This document shows, piece after piece, positions 1 through 7,264 of a stretch of DNA of 64,000 nucleotides. The position numbers were made by a program, and so were the translations under genes. Source of the DNA: an uncultured Maribacter sp. (lineage in GTDB: Bacteria; Bacteroidota; Bacteroidia; Flavobacteriales; Flavobacteriaceae); the NCBI RefSeq assembly GCF_947500405.1, contig NZ_CANMRY010000009.1, positions 1-64,000 of the forward strand, given 5' to 3'. Each line of letters opens with the position of its first letter. Position 1 is the stretch's first letter. A model generated the notes under the pieces. That model did not search any database and was not told the DNA's origin. It saw only the letters and a program-made list of their open reading frames with translations.

Positions 1-104
1 GACCTAGTTCAAACTATTTTTTTGCCTTCCAAACGGCTGAAAAAAATCTTTTGAACGGACAAAAAAGACAAAAAAAAGGGCAACCTATTTCAGTATAATA
101 CAGA

Positions 105-1559
105 ATGAAGTACTCATATTTAACACTAGTCTTTTTAATTATTATTTCTGGATGTAAACCTTCGGAAAAACTATTAGAAAAGAAAGATGACAAACAAGAT
201 TTAATAAATTTTTTATTCCAAGATTATATAGGAGAAAAACCGAGTACAAGTTTTATTGTTATAAAAGATGGCAAAATAGAAAAATGTCAAAGTTTTGGAT
301 ATGCAAATTTAGAAAACAAAATACTTGCTAATTGCCAAACCAATTACAGAATCGCCTCTGTAACAAAACAGTTTACTGCAATGGGAATTTTGATTTTAAT
401 AAATCAAGGGAAATTAAATTATGATTCTAAACTGACAGAAATAATCCCAGAATTCCCAGATTATGGAAAAGAAATCACAATTAAAAACCTAATGTCACAT
501 AGGTCTGGTTTACAGTCTTATAATAGATTATATCCAAAAGATTGGGAAAAACAGCTTGTTGATAAAGACGTGCTTAATCTTTTAATGAAACAAGATAGTC
601 TGTTGTTTCCTGCAAATTCTAAATTTAGATACAGTAATTCAGGATACGCTGTTTTGTCTATGATTATAGAAAGGGTTTCTGGAAAAACCTATAAAAAATT
701 TATGGACGATGAGATTTTCAAAAAGCTAGGAATGACCAACAGTACTGTATACTTAAGTGATATAAAAATCGAAAATCGTGCTTATGGTTATAATTTGATA
801 AAAAATAAATTTGAAAAGAAAGACCAAACTAAATTTACTGCAATTCAAGGAGATGGAGGAATTTATTCTTCTGTAAGTGATTATGCTAAATGGGATAAGG
901 CTTTGTATGATGAAACTCTTGTTAGTAAAAATCTACTCGATGATGCGTTTTCTAATTGGGACGAAAATGGAAAAACCGATGAAAATGGTTATGGATTTGG
1001 TTGGTTTATTGACAAAAAAAATGATAAAAAATATTTACTTCACAATGGAAGCACAAGAGGTTTTCTAACTACAACATTAAGAATTCCCTCTGAAAAAATT
1101 ACAATAGCAATTTTTTCAAATTATGGAAATTTAGGAGGTCTAAAAAGAAAGGCTTTATTTTTAGCTAGTCTCTTTTCTAATTACAGAGCACCTATGCCTG
1201 CTGAACTGGTACTAAAAAAGGATATTGAGGATAACGGAATAGAAAATTTTGCAACCAAATTTAATCAACTAAAATCTGACAATAGTAAATACGATATTGT
1301 GAATAAGGAGTTAGTTTATTTAGGCTTTGGTTTTTTTAAAAATGAACCAGAAAAATCAAAAGAAGTGTTTGAACTAATCACATCTGAATATCCAAATTAT
1401 TTTGGAGGTTACTATGGATTAGGACAATACTATGCCTATAAAACTAAAAATAATAAGTTGGCTATAGAAAATTATAAAAAAGTAGTTGAACTAAATCCAT
1501 CGAATGAACAACGACTTGTTAATCGTTCGAAAAAAATGATTAAAAAATTAAGTGAATAA
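105..1559 (+). CDS. Serine hydrolase lipoprotein (class C beta-lactamase/PBP fold) with C-terminal TPR-like tail
   Basis: A 484-residue protein with a lipoprotein signal ending in the lipobox ISGC (Cys17), so probably anchored in an envelope membrane. Residues about 45-350 form a beta-lactamase-family (PF00144) serine hydrolase domain: nucleophile motif S85-V-T-K88, YSN at 176-178, and HNG at 313-315 in the place of KTG. This family includes esterases, D-aminopeptidases and PBP-like enzymes, so the substrate cannot be read from sequence. The last 60 residues look like one or two TPR helical repeats (GLGQYYAYK then AIENYKKVVELNP). The gene sits alone, first in a run of cassette-like units, and is followed within 10 bp by an inverted-repeat site starting GCCTAAC. 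True antibiotic resistance activity is unlikely. Confidence 0.85.
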   Translation: MKYSYLTLVFLIIISGCKPSEKLLEKKDDKQDLINFLFQDYIGEKPSTSFIVIKDGKIEKCQSFGYANLENKILANCQTNYRIASVTKQFTAMGILILINQGKLNYDSKLTEIIPEFPDYGKEITIKNLMSHRSGLQSYNRLYPKDWEKQLVDKDVLNLLMKQDSLLFPANSKFRYSNSGYAVLSMIIERVSGKTYKKFMDDEIFKKLGMTNSTVYLSDIKIENRAYGYNLIKNKFEKKDQTKFTAIQGDGGIYSSVSDYAKWDKALYDETLVSKNLLDDAFSNWDENGKTDENGYGFGWFIDKKNDKKYLLHNGSTRGFLTTTLRIPSEKITIAIFSNYGNLGGLKRKALFLASLFSNYRAPMPAELVLKKDIEDNGIENFATKFNQLKSDNSKYDIVNKELVYLGFGFFKNEPEKSKEVFELITSEYPNYFGGYYGLGQYYAYKTKNNKLAIENYKKVVELNPSNEQRLVNRSKKMIKKLSE

Positions 1560-1566
1560 AAACTGT

Positions 1567-1740
1567 GCCTAACAATGGCTATAAGTAATTGCTGGTTCTC
1601 GCATACTTCTGAAAATCCTCGCGGATTTTCCATTCAGCAATTATTTGCTAAATTTAGTACCAAAACCACACAACTACTAATAGCCGAAGCCTTTACCTTT
1701 AATGGTTCGTAAAAATTCATCCTTTTTAAAAAAAATGTTT
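1567..1740 (+). other. attC-like inverted-repeat site A
   Basis: Non-coding block just after the serine hydrolase gene. It opens with GCCTAAC (1567-1573), an exact RYYYAAC core as in integron attC sites. A nested hairpin follows: TAATTGCTG (1586-1594) pairs with CAGCAATTA (1635-1643), and inside it GAAAATCC (1611-1618) pairs with GGATTTTC (1623-1630). An outer GGCTAT near 1578 can pair with ATAGCC near 1680-1685. I cannot find a clean GTTRRRY partner at the right end, so the right half may be decayed. It could also serve as a transcription terminator. Confidence 0.5.
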
Positions 1741-1799
1741 TCTAAATTGTCATATTTCTCGAATTATGGTAACTAAAGTAGTAAAGGGAAGTATTAAAA

Positions 1800-2303
1800 A
1801 TGGAAAAACAAAAAAGCCTATTTCTATCCGAACTTGAGGAAAACCAAGATAAATTATATAGGCTTTGTTCAATATATTCTGATAATAATGAAGACTCAAA
1901 AGACCTATTTCAAGAGGTTTTAGTTCAAATCTGGAAGTCGATGAGTTCATTTAAAGGCAATTCATCTATTGGTACTTGGATGTTTAGGATAGCATTAAAT
2001 GTTTGCCTTCGTTTCAAATCAAAATACACGAAAAACCAAAACCGATTTATAAGATTAGATAGTATGACTATTTGTAATATCGGTTCTGAAGTAGAAGACG
2101 AAAATAATAATGAAAAACTAAAAGCTTTAAGGAAGTGTGTTAAAAAATTGAATGATGGAGATAAGGCAATAGTTGCTTTGTACTTAGAGGGATTAGCATA
2201 CCGAGAAGTTTCAGAAATACTTGGGTTATCTGAAAATCACGTAGCCGTAAAAATCAAGCGAATTAAATCAAAATTATTTAACTGCATAAATGGAATATCA
2301 TGA
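1800..2303 (+). CDS. ECF-family RNA polymerase sigma factor
   Basis: A 167-residue sigma-70 family protein of ECF type. Region 2 is visible at residues about 15-80 (DLFQEVLVQIWKS followed by STGTWMFRIALN-like text, here SSIGTWMFRIALN). Region 4 is at about 108-160, with the helix-turn-helix text YREVSEILGLSENHVAVKIKR. It should direct core polymerase to a small regulon. The gene overlaps its downstream partner by 4 bp (ATGA), so the two are translationally coupled, the usual layout for a sigma factor and its regulator. It sits inside the cassette-like region, which is unusual cargo. The ATG start leaves the normal short N-terminus. Confidence 0.88.
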   Translation: MEKQKSLFLSELEENQDKLYRLCSIYSDNNEDSKDLFQEVLVQIWKSMSSFKGNSSIGTWMFRIALNVCLRFKSKYTKNQNRFIRLDSMTICNIGSEVEDENNNEKLKALRKCVKKLNDGDKAIVALYLEGLAYREVSEILGLSENHVAVKIKRIKSKLFNCINGIS

Positions 2304-2887
2304 TAGAAGATGAATTAATTAAAATCTGGCAATCGTCGAGTAATCAAGAGCGTATAAAATTTGAGAAATCAAAATTAATGATTGAACTACAATCAAGTTT
2401 AAAGCGTTTAGACAAATGGTGGAACTATCTGGAACTTTCAGAAACGGTTTTAGCTATATTTGGAGTTTTATTATCTACTTTTTTATTATTCAAGATTCCA
2501 TTCATTCTGACAAAAATAGCATTGGGTTTAATGATTATTTGTGCAGTTTATTTAATAATAAAATATCGAGGTGTAAAAAAGTTTCAGCCTAGTGACTTGG
2601 AAAAAGATTACCTCAATTATCTCAAAAAAAACAAGGAATATCTTCAAGCACAAAAGAAATTCCTTAAATCATATTTCTATTGGGGCATATTACCAGCTTA
2701 TCCAATAATGCTATTATTCACTATCAGCGTTCGGGAAAAAGTTCCAATATATTTGATTGTCCTTATTAATGTTGCTGCAATCGGAATAGGTGTTTATGGA
2801 TATTTCTTAAATAAAAAAAGAGTAAAAAAAGAAATAAACCCAAGAATATCTGAAATTAAGGAATTAATAAATCAATTGGAACAATAG
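2300..2887 (+). CDS. Four-helix membrane protein, putative partner or anti-sigma factor of the ECF sigma
   Basis: A 195-residue protein with no confident family. An N-terminal cytosolic stretch of about 45 residues (starts MIEDELIKIWQSS) is followed by two hydrophobic segments (about 46-66 and 70-88), a charged middle region (about 90-128), and two more segments (about 130-146 and 152-172), then a charged tail. The four predicted membrane helices and the 4-bp overlap with the sigma gene suggest membrane-bound control of the sigma factor, by analogy with other ECF/anti-sigma pairs. No zinc-finger (ZAS) motif is seen, so this role is inference from position only. Confidence 0.6.
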   Translation: MIEDELIKIWQSSSNQERIKFEKSKLMIELQSSLKRLDKWWNYLELSETVLAIFGVLLSTFLLFKIPFILTKIALGLMIICAVYLIIKYRGVKKFQPSDLEKDYLNYLKKNKEYLQAQKKFLKSYFYWGILPAYPIMLLFTISVREKVPIYLIVLINVAAIGIGVYGYFLNKKRVKKEINPRISEIKELINQLEQ

Positions 2888-2890
2888 CAT

Positions 2891-3031
2891 ATGAAGTCCG
2901 AATATAGACCATCAAGAGTTTCAACAAACTTTTTAGAACAATTATCAAAAATCTTGAGTTTTTCAACTTCAAAAACAAGAAGAGAAACAATCAAACAAAA
3001 GAGAAATCAAATTAGGAATAAAAAGTACTAA
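2891..3031 (+). CDS. Small basic protein (46 aa), hypothetical
   Basis: An ATG-initiated open frame of 46 codons begins 4 bp after the stop of the membrane partner gene and ends at TAA directly against the GCACAAC core of the next attC-like site. The product is rich in Lys and Arg in its C-terminal half (TSKTRRETIKQKRNQ) and has no recognisable domain. Tight spacing supports co-transcription with the sigma operon, but the reading frame could also be fortuitous. Confidence 0.35.
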   Translation: MKSEYRPSRVSTNFLEQLSKILSFSTSKTRRETIKQKRNQIRNKKY

Positions 3032-3229
3032 GCACAACATTGGCTATAATTAATACGGGGTTTGGTTTTTAATCAAAAGTTTAGTGTATTTTTATGAAGT
3101 CCGCCAAATTTTTAATTTGGCTTTTAAAAAGAGAAAAATTAAAAACAAAATATAAAAATTCGGCTCTGTGTTAATCCGACAAGTTAGTGCCTTTTTACAC
3201 GCTACTTTTCATACACAAGTCCGTTGCCA
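3032..3229 (+). other. attC-like inverted-repeat site B
   Basis: Block between the sigma operon and the aminopeptidase gene. It begins with GCACAAC (3032-3038) followed by ATTGGCTATAATTAATACGGG, and ends with CCGTTGCCA (core 3223-3229). It shares two segments with site C: GTGTATTTTTATGAAGTCCGC-like text in the left half (near 3085-3105) and TACTTTTCATA then CCGTTGCCA in the right half. An AAATTTTTAATTTGG palindromic patch lies in the middle. Shared ends with differing cores are typical of attC sites of one array. Confidence 0.5.
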
Positions 3230-3252
3230 TTAATTATGACCCGTCCTGAAAT

Positions 3253-4551
3253 ATGTATACTAAGTACATCACATTAATTTTTAAAATTTTACTTCTAATT
3301 CCGTTAGCAAGTCAAGCAAATCCCTATCAAAATGATTTAAATGTAATTAGTTATCACTTGACAATCGAACCTGAGATTAATCAAGGATATATTAGTGGTT
3401 CCGTTGTAATTTGTTTTCAAATTAATGAAACTAACGAATCCGTAGTTCTAAATTCTGGAAATCTAGTAATTGACAATGTAATTGGAAACAATGTTTTGGA
3501 TTTTAAGAAAACTGGAAACGATTTGATAATTAACCTTTCCGAAAGGGAGCAAAAAGATAATGAAATAACTATAAGTTATCATGGTAGTCCTAAAAGAGGG
3601 ATTTTCTTTGATAAAGAGAACGGTGAAGCTTATACGGCTTATGCCACTAATCAATGGATGATTTGCAATGATTTACCTAGAGACAAAGCATTGTTCAATA
3701 TTGACCTAGTAATTCCTTCAGATAAATCTTGTGTAGCAAGTGGAGAGTTGCGCAGTAAAATTCGTCAGAATAATAAAATAAGATACTCTTATCAACAGAA
3801 TTACGAGACACCAGCCTATACCTACGGATTTGCAATTGGTAATTACAACAAAGTAAAAAGCGAATATAAAGGAGTAGTATTGAATTATTTGGCGCCAAAT
3901 TATTCTTCGAATCAACTCAAGGTTATTTTTAAAGAGACACCTTCCATTATATCTTTTTTTGAACAAAAGTCGGGTATTGAATATTATCAATCGGTTTACT
4001 CGCAAATACTTATTGGAAACCACTATCAAGAAATGTCTGGATATTCAATCTTAAAAGATGGGTATGGAAATCTGGTATTAAAAGATAGTACTGAAACTAA
4101 TTTGATTTCACATGAACTGTCTCATCAATGGTGGGGAAATCGAATAACATGCAAGAATTGGAATCATTTCTGGCTCAATGAAGCGATTGCAACGTTTATG
4201 TCAGCCGCCTACAATGAACATCGTTTTGGTAAGGAAAAATATGAATCTGATATAGGTTCATATTTTAAAGTATATCAAGGTTTAAAAAAGCGAGGAAAAG
4301 ATAAGCCTCTAGTTTTCAATGGTTGGTCGAATCCAACCAGAGATGACCGAAACATAGTGTACTTTAAAGGAGCATACGTAATACATTTACTAAGAGAAGA
4401 AATGGGTGAGGAAAAATTTTGGAACGCACTACGTTTTTATAGCACCAAATATTTTGGAAAAACTGTCACAACTCTAAATTTCCAGCTTGCATTAGAAGAA
4501 TCATCGGAGATGAATCTCAAGGATTTTTTTAGTAAATGGGTGTATAAATAA
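3253..4551 (+). CDS. Short M1-family (aminopeptidase N-like) zinc metallopeptidase
   Basis: A 432-residue secreted protein (signal peptide about 1-22, ending ASQA) with the zinc site HELSH (H287, H291) and the third ligand E310, 18 residues after the second His: the HEXXH-X18-E signature of gluzincin family M1. A beta-sandwich N-domain precedes it. Compared with M1 aminopeptidases of 600-900 residues it is short: it ends soon after the catalytic domain. The exopeptidase motif GAMEN is not visible; the corresponding place reads YQEMSGYS (about 258-265), so true aminopeptidase action is uncertain. The gene is a lone cassette-like unit between sites B and C. Confidence 0.82.
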   Translation: MYTKYITLIFKILLLIPLASQANPYQNDLNVISYHLTIEPEINQGYISGSVVICFQINETNESVVLNSGNLVIDNVIGNNVLDFKKTGNDLIINLSEREQKDNEITISYHGSPKRGIFFDKENGEAYTAYATNQWMICNDLPRDKALFNIDLVIPSDKSCVASGELRSKIRQNNKIRYSYQQNYETPAYTYGFAIGNYNKVKSEYKGVVLNYLAPNYSSNQLKVIFKETPSIISFFEQKSGIEYYQSVYSQILIGNHYQEMSGYSILKDGYGNLVLKDSTETNLISHELSHQWWGNRITCKNWNHFWLNEAIATFMSAAYNEHRFGKEKYESDIGSYFKVYQGLKKRGKDKPLVFNGWSNPTRDDRNIVYFKGAYVIHLLREEMGEEKFWNALRFYSTKYFGKTVTTLNFQLALEESSEMNLKDFFSKWVYK

Positions 4552-4596
4552 CTTGTTTTCATTTTAAGATTTATTAAAGAAAGCTAAAAAAACGTT

Positions 4597-4807
4597 TTGC
4601 AACAAAACCTATAAAAAATACGGGCTACTGGCTTAGTAAAAAGGTATGTGTATTTTTATGAAGTCCGCAAGCGTCTTTGGCCCCGACGCTTCGGGGTTAC
4701 TTTTTAGCGGGACAAAGAAAAAAAGAAAACCAAAAGATTTCGCTATGTACGTGGCGGAAAGCAAACGCCAGTTTGCTCCCGTACTTTTCATAGCTCAACC
4801 GTTGCCA
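4597..4807 (+). other. attC-like inverted-repeat site C
   Basis: This block fills most of the 353-bp gap between the peptidase gene and parD. Left core TTGCAAC (4597-4603) and right core GTTGCCA (4801-4807) bracket several hairpins: CCCCGACGCTTCGGGG (4681-4696) and GCAAACGCCAGTTTGC (4761-4776) nested within GTAC/GTAC (4747-4750, 4781-4784). Text shared with site B: a TGTATTTTTATGAAGTCCGC segment and TACTTTTCATA before CCGTTGCCA. A 63-codon open frame here is judged spurious. Confidence 0.5.
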
Positions 4808-4871
4808 ACTATAATAACTCTACCCTCTAAATACTAACATTTCTAAATAAAAAAACTTGCTAAATAATAAA

Positions 4872-4895
4872 TTTTGGTGTATTTTTACACCAAAA
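4872..4895 (+). promoter_or_regulatory. Palindromic operator candidate for the ParDE operon
   Basis: TTTTGGTGTA (4872-4881) and TACACCAAAA (4886-4895) are perfect 10-bp inverted repeats separated by TTTT, ending 9 bp before the parD ATG. Type II antitoxins with a ribbon-helix-helix fold usually repress their own operon through such sites. The position next to the start codon fits autoregulation. Confidence 0.6.
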
Positions 4896-4904
4896 AAGCA
4901 TCTC

Positions 4905-5144
4905 ATGGGACGACAAAGCATTTCTTTTACTGAACCAAATGATAATTGGTTAAAAGCTCAGGTTGATAATAAAGAATACTCAAGCAAGAGTGAGCTTGTT
5001 AATGACTTAATCAGACAAGCACGAAAACAAAATAAACAAATTGATTGGATTGCAGCAAAGTTAGATAAGGCAGAAAAAAGCGGATTTACTTCTGATAGTA
5101 AAGAGCAGATTTTATCTCAATCCAAGAGTTTATTAAATGGCTAA
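4905..5144 (+). CDS. parD: ParD-family antitoxin (ribbon-helix-helix)
   Basis: A 79-residue antitoxin. I chose the ATG at 4905 (MGRQSISFTEPND), because the longer frame starting at 4857 would translate the operator palindrome. The N-terminal half matches the CopG/ParD ribbon-helix-helix DNA-binding fold (SISFTEPNDNWLKAQVDNKEYSSKSE, read in pieces), and the C-terminal half (about 40-79) should wrap the toxin. It overlaps parE by 8 bp, so the two are translationally coupled. Toxin-antitoxin pairs are frequent stabilising cargo in integron cassette arrays. Confidence 0.87.
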   Translation: MGRQSISFTEPNDNWLKAQVDNKEYSSKSELVNDLIRQARKQNKQIDWIAAKLDKAEKSGFTSDSKEQILSQSKSLLNG

Positions 5145-5424
5145 ATACATATTAAGTAACACTGCCAAAGAAGACTTAATCAGAATTCATCATTATGGTG
5201 TTAAAAAATTTGGGATGGCACAAGCTGACAAATATTTTGACTCTTTTTTTGAATACTTTGACATCATTGCACAAAGACCTTACTCATTTGAATCGGTTGA
5301 CTTTATAAAAAGTGGATATAGACGTTGTGTCTGCGGATCGGATAGCATTTATTACAAAGTAAATAATGATAAAGTGGAGATTATGGTTATAATTAGACGT
5401 CAGGATTTGGATAACTTATTATAA
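5137..5424 (+). CDS. parE: ParE-family toxin (RelE/ParE superfamily)
   Basis: A 95-residue protein with the ParE pattern: an N-terminal beta strand and helix (YILSNTAKEDLIRIHHYG), a second helix (ADKYFDSFFEYFDIIAQRP), then strands ending GYRRCVCGSDSIYYKV and VEIMVIIRRQDLDNLL. ParE toxins of this group poison DNA gyrase; RelE relatives cut mRNA. The sequence order and length favour ParE. It is the second gene of the operon, starts 8 bp inside parD, and ends just before site D. Confidence 0.87.
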   Translation: MAKYILSNTAKEDLIRIHHYGVKKFGMAQADKYFDSFFEYFDIIAQRPYSFESVDFIKSGYRRCVCGSDSIYYKVNNDKVEIMVIIRRQDLDNLL

Positions 5425-5430
5425 AATTAC

Positions 5431-5540
5431 AGTTAGTAACACTGTATAAAAAAAATAAGGCGTTTGTGCTAAACCGAAAGTCCTTTTAATATAAACAAAG
5501 TCCACTAAATATAAAACATGTCTCTTTACGAACATTAAAA
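5431..5540 (+). other. Degenerate attC-like site D
   Basis: Gap between parE and the deacetylase gene. Around its left end the text ATTACAGTTAGTAACACT (5426-5443) is an imperfect reverse complement of the start of the same unit at about 4799-4816 (ACCGTTGCCAACTATAAT), with 13 of 18 positions matching. This fits the two ends of one excisable unit. The right end, near TTACGAACATT (5527-5537), has no clear core. Confidence 0.35.
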
Positions 5541-5548
5541 AAAAATTG

Positions 5549-6511
5549 ATGACCCAAATTCGACCTATATTTTTATTCCTTTTAGTAGTCTTTTTTGGAT
5601 GTAAAGATTCGAAATACACAAAAAAAGAACAAGCTGAAAAAATTGTAGTAACCAAACCAACAGTCAGTTTCACCTTCGACGATGGCAACACTTCAAATTT
5701 AGCAGGATTCCAGTTTGAGGAATGGAATAAAATGATTTTATCAACTCTTGAAAATGAAAATCTAAAGTCTGTGTTTTTCGTTACAGGAAAGAACAAGTCG
5801 GATAAAAAAGGACAGTTTTTACTTAAAAGTTGGAACGATAACGGACATAAAATAGCAAATCACTCATTTTCTCATCCATATTTTAATTCTGAAAAAAATG
5901 ATTCGCATCTTTTTGAGAGTGAACTTATTAAAACAGATGCTATTATTTCAAATCTTAGTAACTCTGTTAAACTATTTCGTTTTCCTTATTTAAAAGAAGG
6001 GCAGAATCCATCAAAAGTTGACAGTATTAGAAATATTCTCGCCAATAATGATTACAAAAACGGTTATGTAACTATTGATGCTTCTGACTGGTACGTTGAC
6101 CAACGTTTAATTACCAGAATCAAAAAAGTCGGAATCGAAAAAACGGAAATTGATGTATTTAGAGACTTTTATGTTCAGCATATTATGGAAAGAGCCAACT
6201 ATTATGAAAAACTTTCAATGGAATTAAACGGCAGACACATTAATCATACTTTATTACTTCATCATAATTTGACATCCGCCCTCTTTTTGGACGACCTCAT
6301 AAATAAATTTAAAAAAGAAGGCTGGGAATTAATAGACGCGGACAAGGCATATGAAGATAAAATATTCGAAAAAATTCCTGACCCAAATTTTGCAGGAGAA
6401 AGTTTAATTTATTCTAAGGCAAAACAATCTGGAAAATATGGAGAATCATTACGCTATCCAGCCGAAGACGGTAGATATGAAAAAACTAGAATGAATGAGC
6501 TTGGTTTATAA
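5549..6511 (+). CDS. Polysaccharide deacetylase family lipoprotein
   Basis: About 320 residues. The ATG at 5549 is preferred to the in-frame TTG at 5546. The signal peptide ends in the lipobox FFGC (Cys18 from this start), so it is a lipoprotein. The NodB-like domain shows motif 1 TFDDG (about 42-46) and motif 2 HSFSHP (about 105-110), whose Asp and two His residues bind the catalytic metal. A later FRFPYL resembles motif 3, and LLLHHN resembles motif 5. The substrate cannot be told; family members act on chitin oligomers, peptidoglycan or acetyl-xylan. It stands alone between sites D and E. Confidence 0.85.
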   Translation: MTQIRPIFLFLLVVFFGCKDSKYTKKEQAEKIVVTKPTVSFTFDDGNTSNLAGFQFEEWNKMILSTLENENLKSVFFVTGKNKSDKKGQFLLKSWNDNGHKIANHSFSHPYFNSEKNDSHLFESELIKTDAIISNLSNSVKLFRFPYLKEGQNPSKVDSIRNILANNDYKNGYVTIDASDWYVDQRLITRIKKVGIEKTEIDVFRDFYVQHIMERANYYEKLSMELNGRHINHTLLLHHNLTSALFLDDLINKFKKEGWELIDADKAYEDKIFEKIPDPNFAGESLIYSKAKQSGKYGESLRYPAEDGRYEKTRMNELGL

Positions 6512-6532
6512 ATAGCACGTATATAAAACGTA

Positions 6533-6665
6533 TGCTAACAGGTATAAAAGCAATAGCGGTTCTGGTGTAAACTTGAACCGCTATTGCTTTTAAATAAGTA
6601 TATTCGTAACACGAAAGACTAGTGCAATTAATCTGCTACTGCTCTTACACTAAACGTTGTGTGTA
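6533..6665 (+). other. attC-like site E with long perfect hairpin
   Basis: Left end TGCTAAC (6533-6539) and right end GTTGTGTGTA (6656-6665). In the middle, AAAAGCAATAGCGGTT (6546-6561) and AACCGCTATTGCTTTT (6576-6591) form a perfect 16-bp stem with a 14-nt loop. GTTGTGTGTA at the right end is the exact reverse complement of TACACACAAC at 7128-7137, the far end of the following unit. The hairpin may also end transcription of the deacetylase gene, although no long T-run follows. Confidence 0.55.
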
Positions 6666-6678
6666 ATTAAACACTAAA

Positions 6679-7161
6679 ATGAAAAACAGTCTAAATATTT
6701 TGAGATTACAAGAAAATGACGTTGAGCGATTAGCAGAACTTGTAGAGCTATTGAATGAGGTTTTCGAAGAGCCTAACAAAGTTGCTTCAAAAGGACAACT
6801 GAAGAAGCTATTGACTAAAGCTGATTTTCATGCAATTGTGGCAATTAAAGAAGATAAAGTTATTGGAGGATTAACTGCTTATGAAATAGAACGATATTAT
6901 ACTGATAAGAAAGAATTATATATTTATGACATAGCAGTTAAAACGGAATTTCATAACCAAGGGATAGGAAAGGAATTAATTGACTATTTAAAGGATTATT
7001 CAATTAAAAACGGGATTGAGGGAATTTTCGTTGAAGCACACTCAGAAGATGAACAAGCAGTTAAGTTTTACGAATCTACTTTTGGTAAAAGCGAAAAAGT
7101 AGACCACTTCAATTTTGAAATAAAAACTACACACAACAATGGCTCCTATGGGAAGCACTAG
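6679..7161 (+). CDS. GNAT acetyltransferase, AAC(3)-I-like (aminoglycoside 3-N-acetyltransferase type I)
   Basis: A 160-residue GNAT-fold enzyme. The text resembles AAC(3)-I aminoglycoside acetyltransferases along its length: DFHAIVAI (49-56), VIGGLTAYEI (61-70), ELYIYDIAV (79-87), the acetyl-CoA loop HNQGIGKELI (92-101), GIFVEAHSEDEQAVKFY (115-131) and a final HFNFEI. AAC(3)-I enzymes acetylate gentamicin-type drugs and are classic integron cassettes. The last ten residues (THNNGSYGKH) are encoded by the downstream attC-like site, so the original C-terminus was probably altered by cassette joining. Drug activity is inferred from resemblance only; other small amines are possible substrates. 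Confidence 0.75.
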   Translation: MKNSLNILRLQENDVERLAELVELLNEVFEEPNKVASKGQLKKLLTKADFHAIVAIKEDKVIGGLTAYEIERYYTDKKELYIYDIAVKTEFHNQGIGKELIDYLKDYSIKNGIEGIFVEAHSEDEQAVKFYESTFGKSEKVDHFNFEIKTTHNNGSYGKH

Positions 7162-7237
7162 CCCAGTTCTCCAAATTTACTATTTTTAATACTTAATAAT
7201 GGCTTGGTAAACATACTAGCCGAGACCATTGTGCGTA
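7128..7237 (+). other. attC-like site F
   Basis: It begins inside the acetyltransferase gene with TACACACAAC (7128-7137), a perfect 10-bp reverse complement of the start of that unit (6656-6665). The site continues AATGGCTCC and ends with GACCATTGTGCG (core TTGTGCG at 7229-7235). TTGTGCG is in turn the exact reverse complement of CGCACAA at 8177-8183, the end of the following beta-lactamase unit. This is the clearest example of cassette-type end complementarity in the window. Confidence 0.6.
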
Positions 7238-7264
7238 ATGCAAGAAAGAACAAACTTAGAATTA

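Noticed and set aside
105..1559. Serine hydrolase as a class C beta-lactamase resistance gene
   Set aside because: HNG replaces KTG, and the lipobox and TPR-like tail fit PBP-like esterases or peptidases rather than AmpC.
4646..4837. 63-codon open frame in site C
   Set aside because: It lies wholly inside the attC-like block, spans its hairpins and has no family-like text.
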